Assembly: GCF_024701375.2 (NCBI RefSeq)
Contig: NZ_CP113910.1
Span: 744,001-808,000 of the forward strand
From: Streptomyces sp. KMM 9044
GTDB lineage: Bacteria; Actinomycetota; Actinomycetes; Streptomycetales; Streptomycetaceae
DNA length: 64,000 bases
Direction: 5' to 3'
A model generated the notes under the pieces. That model saw only the letters and a program-made list of their open reading frames with translations, did no database searches and was not told the DNA's origin. Numbering within the stretch: the stretch's first letter is position 1; every line of letters begins with the position of its first letter. Both the position numbers and the translations under genes were made by a program. Below are positions 60,439 to 64,000 of this stretch, piece after piece.

Positions 60439-61503
60439 TCAGTCCAGGATGCGGGAGCCGCCGACGGGAAGGTCCCAGAGGTGCTCGCGGGGCAGGTCCG
60501 CCCGGTCCCAGGCGGCACGGACGCGGGTGAGGGGTTCCAGCACCGGTTCGGCGGAGAGGACGAACGTCGCCCAGTGCATGGGCGCCATCCGGCGCGCGCC
60601 GAGGTCACGGGCGGCACGGACCGCCTCCTCCGGGTCGCAGTGGACGTCCCTGAGCCACCAGCGCGGCTCGTAGGCGCCGATGGGCAGCAGGGCGAGGTCG
60701 ATGCCGGGGTAGCGGCGGCCTATCCGGGAGAACCAGTGACCGTAGCCGGTGTCGCCGCCGAAGTAGACGCGCTGTCCGTCGGAGTCGGTGAGGACCCAGC
60801 CGCCCCACAGGGAGCGGCAGGTGTCGGTGAGGGTGCGCTTGGACCAGTGGTGGGCCGGCACGAAGTCGAAGCGGACGCCCTTCAGTTCGGCGGCCTCCCA
60901 CCAGTCCAGCTCGGTGACGCGGGTGAACCGGCGGCGGTGGAACCAGCCGGCGAGCCCGGCCGGCACGAACACCGGGGTGTCGCGCGGGAGCCGGCGCAGC
61001 GTGGGGGCGTCCAGGTGGTCGTAGTGGTTGTGGCTGATGACGACCGCGTCGACGCGGGGCAGGGCCTCCCAGGCGACGCCGACGGGGGTGATGCGGGCCG
61101 GGGTGCCGAGGACGCGGCGGGACCAGACGGGGTCGGTGAGCACGGTGAGCCCGCCGATCCGCACCACCCAGCTGGCGTGCCCCACCCAGGTGACGGCGAC
61201 CGTGCGGGTGCCGGCACGGGGCAGCGGGCCGGGGGCGTAGGGCAGTTGCGGTATGCCGGCGAGGCCCTGCGGGCCGGGTCTGGTGGAGCCCTCGCGGACG
61301 AGGCGGGCAAGCCCTTTCAGGCCGGGCAGCGGGGAGGTGAGCCGGTCGTGGAAGGTGCGCGGCCACACCCGCCGTTCGGCGAGCGGTCGGGGTGCGGCGA
61401 GCGGCGGGTACGGGGCCGGGAAGGAGCCGGCCGCCGGGCCGGCGGGGTCCGGGCCGTCTGCGTGCGGGGTGGTGTTCGTGGTCGACTCGGACTGCTGTGT
61501 CAT
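60439..61503 (-). CDS. MBL-fold hydrolase of the NAPE-PLD-like type
   Basis: The 354-residue protein (ATG 61503) has T-W-V-G-H-A-S-W-V-V, I-S-H-N-H-Y-D-H-L-D (H-x-H-x-D-H), V-P-A-H-H-W-S-K-R, Y-F-G-G-D-T-G-Y and M-A-P-M-H-W-A-T, matching zinc hydrolases related to N-acyl-phosphatidylethanolamine phospholipase D. No signal peptide is evident; the first 50 residues are proline-rich. Its ATG overlaps the stop of the aminotransferase-like gene (ATGA), so the pair is co-translated. Confidence 0.88.
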   Translation of the reverse strand: MTQQSESTTNTTPHADGPDPAGPAAGSFPAPYPPLAAPRPLAERRVWPRTFHDRLTSPLPGLKGLARLVREGSTRPGPQGLAGIPQLPYAPGPLPRAGTRTVAVTWVGHASWVVRIGGLTVLTDPVWSRRVLGTPARITPVGVAWEALPRVDAVVISHNHYDHLDAPTLRRLPRDTPVFVPAGLAGWFHRRRFTRVTELDWWEAAELKGVRFDFVPAHHWSKRTLTDTCRSLWGGWVLTDSDGQRVYFGGDTGYGHWFSRIGRRYPGIDLALLPIGAYEPRWWLRDVHCDPEEAVRAARDLGARRMAPMHWATFVLSAEPVLEPLTRVRAAWDRADLPREHLWDLPVGGSRILD

Positions 61504-62747
61504 CGATGAGACTCCCCTCGCCGGGCGTCATCGCGGAGATCTTCGAAGACCGTCTTCAGGTGGATCAATGTGCTTCGCAGGTGCGGGGTTTCCAACGGCG
61601 CAGAGGATCCGAGGCATTCCGCGCGCCCCTCAGCGGTGCCGCCGAGCAGGGGCGCGGTGGACAGGCGTACGCGGAGGGCTTCGAGGTCGTCGCCGAAGCG
61701 GTGGCCGCCCGCCGCGGGCATGCCGAGCCGTCCGGTGAGGAAGTCCTCCAGCTCCTGTGCGTCGCCGACACCGTGCGCGGCGAGTGCCGGGGTCAGCGGC
61801 GCGAGGTCGACGTACAGGTGCCGCCCGGCCTGCGGGGGCCGGGCCAGGGCTCCCGCGCCGACCACCGCGTCGCGGGCGGCTGCGGCCACGCGCGCGTGCA
61901 GGCGTACGGCGGCTGCCACCCGCGCGGTGACCGGTTCCGGCTCGGACAGCGCGTAGGCGGCAGCCGCGGCGACCGGGGTGGCGACCCGCGCGTCGAGCGC
62001 GGTCAGGAGGTCGAGCACGCGCGCGTGCAGCGCGCCGCCCGCCGCGCCCGCCGGGAAACGGGCGACCGCGGCGGGCCAGCCGGGCGGGAGCAGGGCGCCC
62101 GCCAGGTCGGTGACCACGGTGACCTGTTCGGGCAGCATCTCGGCGGGACTGAGCAGCACGGTGTCGCGCGGTGCGTGCAGGGTGTCGCGCCAGGTCTCGT
62201 CGCTCACCAGGTGCAGCCCTTCGCCGACGGCGGCCTCGAGGGTCTCGTGCAGCAGCTCGGGCGGAGCGACGGTGGCGGTGGGGTCGTCGGCGACGGAGAG
62301 CACCAGCAGGCGGGGGTCTCCGCCCTCGGCACGCAGCCGCCGCACGGTCTCCAGCAGGGCGTACGGATCGGGGACGCCTCCGCTCTCGGCGGGCGTCGGC
62401 ACATGGAAGGCGGGGCGGCCGAGCAGCCGGGCGTAGGGGGCCCACCAGGCGGCGCAGGGCCGGGGCACCAGTACGTCCCCGCCGATCGCCGCGGTGAGCG
62501 CCGTGAGCAACGCGGGCGCGCCGGGGCCGGCGGCCACCCGGTCCGGCGCGGCGGGCAGCCCGCGCCTGTCGCCGTGGCCGCACGCGGCGTCCAGCAAGGC
62601 CGGGCCGCCGCCGACCGGCTCGACCTCCGGGCGGGACGCAGCGGCGGCGAGGACCACGGCCAGTTCGGGCAGCACGGGCAGCCCGTCCTCGGGCAGCGCC
62701 GGCCCGAAACGGACGGGGCCGTGGCCCTCGGGGTCCGTCCGCCGCAT
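61500..62747 (-). CDS. Aminotransferase-fold protein lacking the PLP lysine
   Basis: The 415-residue protein starts at ATG 62747 with GGAGGTGCGT directly upstream. It has the fold-type I plan: an N-terminal gate, a glycine-rich cofactor region, the V-S-D-E-T-W-R-D block near the middle, and a C-terminal small domain. Where a PLP enzyme has its Schiff-base lysine (after V-T-V-V-T-D-L) this protein reads A-G-A-L-L-P-P-G-W. The only lysine in the whole protein is close to the C-terminus (L-I-H-L-K-T-V-F). It therefore probably does not act as a normal aminotransferase. It is coupled to the downstream MBL hydrolase gene. Confidence 0.8.
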   Translation of the reverse strand: MRRTDPEGHGPVRFGPALPEDGLPVLPELAVVLAAAASRPEVEPVGGGPALLDAACGHGDRRGLPAAPDRVAAGPGAPALLTALTAAIGGDVLVPRPCAAWWAPYARLLGRPAFHVPTPAESGGVPDPYALLETVRRLRAEGGDPRLLVLSVADDPTATVAPPELLHETLEAAVGEGLHLVSDETWRDTLHAPRDTVLLSPAEMLPEQVTVVTDLAGALLPPGWPAAVARFPAGAAGGALHARVLDLLTALDARVATPVAAAAAYALSEPEPVTARVAAAVRLHARVAAAARDAVVGAGALARPPQAGRHLYVDLAPLTPALAAHGVGDAQELEDFLTGRLGMPAAGGHRFGDDLEALRVRLSTAPLLGGTAEGRAECLGSSAPLETPHLRSTLIHLKTVFEDLRDDARRGESHR

Positions 62748-62880
62748 ACGCACCTCCACGCGTTGTCCGGTGTCAGTACCCACAGTGCCCACCCCCACTC
62801 CGGTCCATGTCCCGGCCGGGAGGACCGGGTGCGAGGGCCGGCCGGTCGCAGGAGGCCGCTCGGGGGAGACGGGCGAGACA

Positions 62881-63955
62881 TCAGTGGTCCGTACGCCTGC
62901 CCCTGCCCCGGTGGAGCCGGTGGGCGGCGGCGCCGAACGCGCCCGCGACCAGCAGCCCGCCCGCGACGAGGGCGGGGGCGGAGTCGGTGAACCCGCCGCC
63001 CGTTCCCGCGTGGACGCCTCCCGGAACGGTGGGGCCGCCGCAGTGGGCACGCTCGGACGGAAGGCAGGGCGAGGGGGAGGGGAGGGGAGGGGGAGGGCTT
63101 GTGGGAGGGGGACGGCGCGCGGGAGGGGGTGCCAGAACCGTCCGGAGGGCGGGCGGCGACGGTGAAGGGGGCACTCCACGGCTTGCCCTTCCCGCCGGAT
63201 GCGGCGGGGCACGTGCCCTCGACGGTCCACGCGGAGCCGCCGCCCACCGCGCCGACGGCGTCGAGCGCGCCGAACGCTTCGGGAGTGAGCGCGTCGAGCG
63301 CACCCTCGACAGGGCCCTCCGCGCTCCCCATGCCCTCGGCGTCCTCCGTACCCTCGGCGTCCTCCATGCCCTCGGCGTCCTCCATGCCCTCGGCGTTCTC
63401 CGTACCCTCGGCGTCCTCCATGCCCTCGGCGTCCTCCATGCCCTCGGCGTCCTCCGTACCCTCGGCGTTCTCCATGCCCTCGGCGTTCTCCGTACCCTCG
63501 GCGTCCTCCATGCCCTCGGCGCCTCCGTCGATCCCCTCGCCGAGTTCCTCGTTCAGGTCGTCGTCCAGGCCCTCGTCCCGGTCCTCGTAGAGCTCATCAT
63601 CGAGTTCGCCGCCGAGGAGTTCGTCCTCCCGGGTCCCTGCCGTGCCCTCCGCATCCAGGGCGTCCCGGATGTCCGCGGTGCCGCGGTAGGTCGGACCGGA
63701 CTCCTCCTCGCCGACGCCGGCGACCTTCTTCAGTTCGACGACCTCCCCGTCGAAGGCCTCCGAAGTCGCCTCGAGGGTCTGCGGCGGGGGCACGCCGGTC
63801 GGATCGCAGAAGACCGAGACGGTGACGGTGCCGCCGGGGGCCACGCTGCCCGGGCCGACCTCGGCGGACGGGTCCGCGGACGCGGCGGGCGCGAGCACGT
63901 TGAGGACGGTGCCGACGGCTGCGGCGAGGGTCAGGGCACGGGCGGTGCGGCGCAT
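62881..63955 (-). CDS. Secreted repeat-rich surface protein, frameshifted near its end
   Basis: ATG 63955 begins a signal peptide (M-R-R-T-A-R-A-L-T-L-A-A-A-V to A-S-A-D, about residue 28), then an Ig-like start (P-G-G-T-V-T-V-S-V-F-C-D-P). An acidic region with eleven hexapeptide repeats of the E-G-M-E-D-A type follows, then a Pro/Ser-rich stalk. In the stalk, among G/C runs at about 63060-63130, the sense changes frame: the next frame supplies a normal end, G-G-F-T-D-S-A-P-A-L-V-A-G-G-L-L-V-A-G-A helix plus R-G-R-G-R-R. That is a membrane anchor, so one base is probably gained or lost. Without the shift the protein runs on out of frame. No LPxTG motif is seen. The function is unknown. Confidence 0.7.
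63329..63521. repeat. 18-bp repeats encoding Glu-Gly-Met/Thr-Glu-Asp/Asn-Ala
   Basis: About eleven copies of an 18-bp unit of the form CATGCCCTCGGCGTCCTC, with CATG/CGTAC and GTC/TTC variants, lie head to tail. The order of variants suggests block duplication. The unit is in frame with the surface-protein gene. Confidence 0.9.
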
Positions 63956-64000
63956 GGTGCGGGCTCCTTCGGGCGGCGGCCGGGGCACGGCGTCCCGTTC

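Noticed and set aside
63329..63521. 18-bp repeats considered as CRISPR
   Set aside because: Units are contiguous, in frame and encode a regular hexapeptide, so this is a coding repeat.

Overview
The window has the marks of a Streptomyces chromosome: very high GC, GC-rich third codon positions, many GTG starts, GTGA/ATGA overlaps inside operons, Tat and Sec secreted enzymes, XRE-DUF5753 regulators, and cellulases preceded by a CebR-type palindrome. This is inferred from gene content and base use; no species is claimed.

Left part (1-8.5 kb): a mobile and decaying accessory region. It holds a transposase N-terminus running off the left edge, a HEAT-repeat gene broken by two frameshifts, an apparently complete IS1182-type element with perfect 18-bp ends lying directly against that gene's start codon, and an internally deleted IS630-type transposase. 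A secreted NucA/NucB-type nuclease follows, paired with a small cytoplasmic protein whose start sits in a 14-bp hairpin. Last comes the N-terminus of a large DEAD/DEAH helicase, cut off 124 bp short of a tRNA-Leu(GAG) gene with a strong terminator.

Middle part (9-30 kb): some 21 kb almost entirely on the minus strand. Transcription runs from a ROK regulator and a ribose-type ABC sugar importer (ATPase, permease, Tat lipoprotein) to a Gfo/Idh/MocA dehydrogenase, a sugar isomerase, a 1237-residue secreted sugar-dehydrogenase/ThuA/DUF1080 fusion, and then an Ebo metabolite-traffic cluster. In that cluster the genes for an inositol-3-phosphate synthase-like protein, UbiA-type EboC, a TIM-barrel isomerase, EboA, EboB (TatD-like), EboE and EboF (phosphodiesterase) are translationally coupled, with a further Tat-exported isomerase after them. 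The likely logic is uptake and redox remodelling of a glycoside or cyclitol feeding an Ebo product, which is inference. eboA appears frameshifted beside a 9-bp minisatellite.

30-37 kb: a GntR regulator, a FabH-type ketosynthase, the scar of a lost formate-dehydrogenase/oxalate-formate transporter locus with fdhD still intact, a membrane-anchored propeller-like protein, a 143-bp MITE with a target duplication, an acyl-CoA synthetase remnant, an aldo/keto reductase and a methyltransferase.

37-48 kb: a plant-polysaccharide set: GH6 and GH48 cellulases (divergent, two CebR-like operators between them), GH74 xyloglucanase and PL11 rhamnogalacturonan lyase. Three of the four carry CBM2 modules. 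A small TTA-containing reading frame lies upstream of the GH6 gene.

48-64 kb: housekeeping and regulatory genes: a methyltransferase, pterin dehydratase, two XRE regulators, a second-type DnaK with a (Gly-Asn-Asp)14 tail, glycerophosphodiesterase, OsmC, a holin-like/phosphodiesterase fusion with a MITE-like element at its stop codon, a resolvase-like small protein, two metallo-hydrolases, a DedA protein, an aminotransferase-fold protein without the PLP lysine, and a repeat-rich surface protein with a frameshift. Simple repeats inside coding sequence recur across the window.
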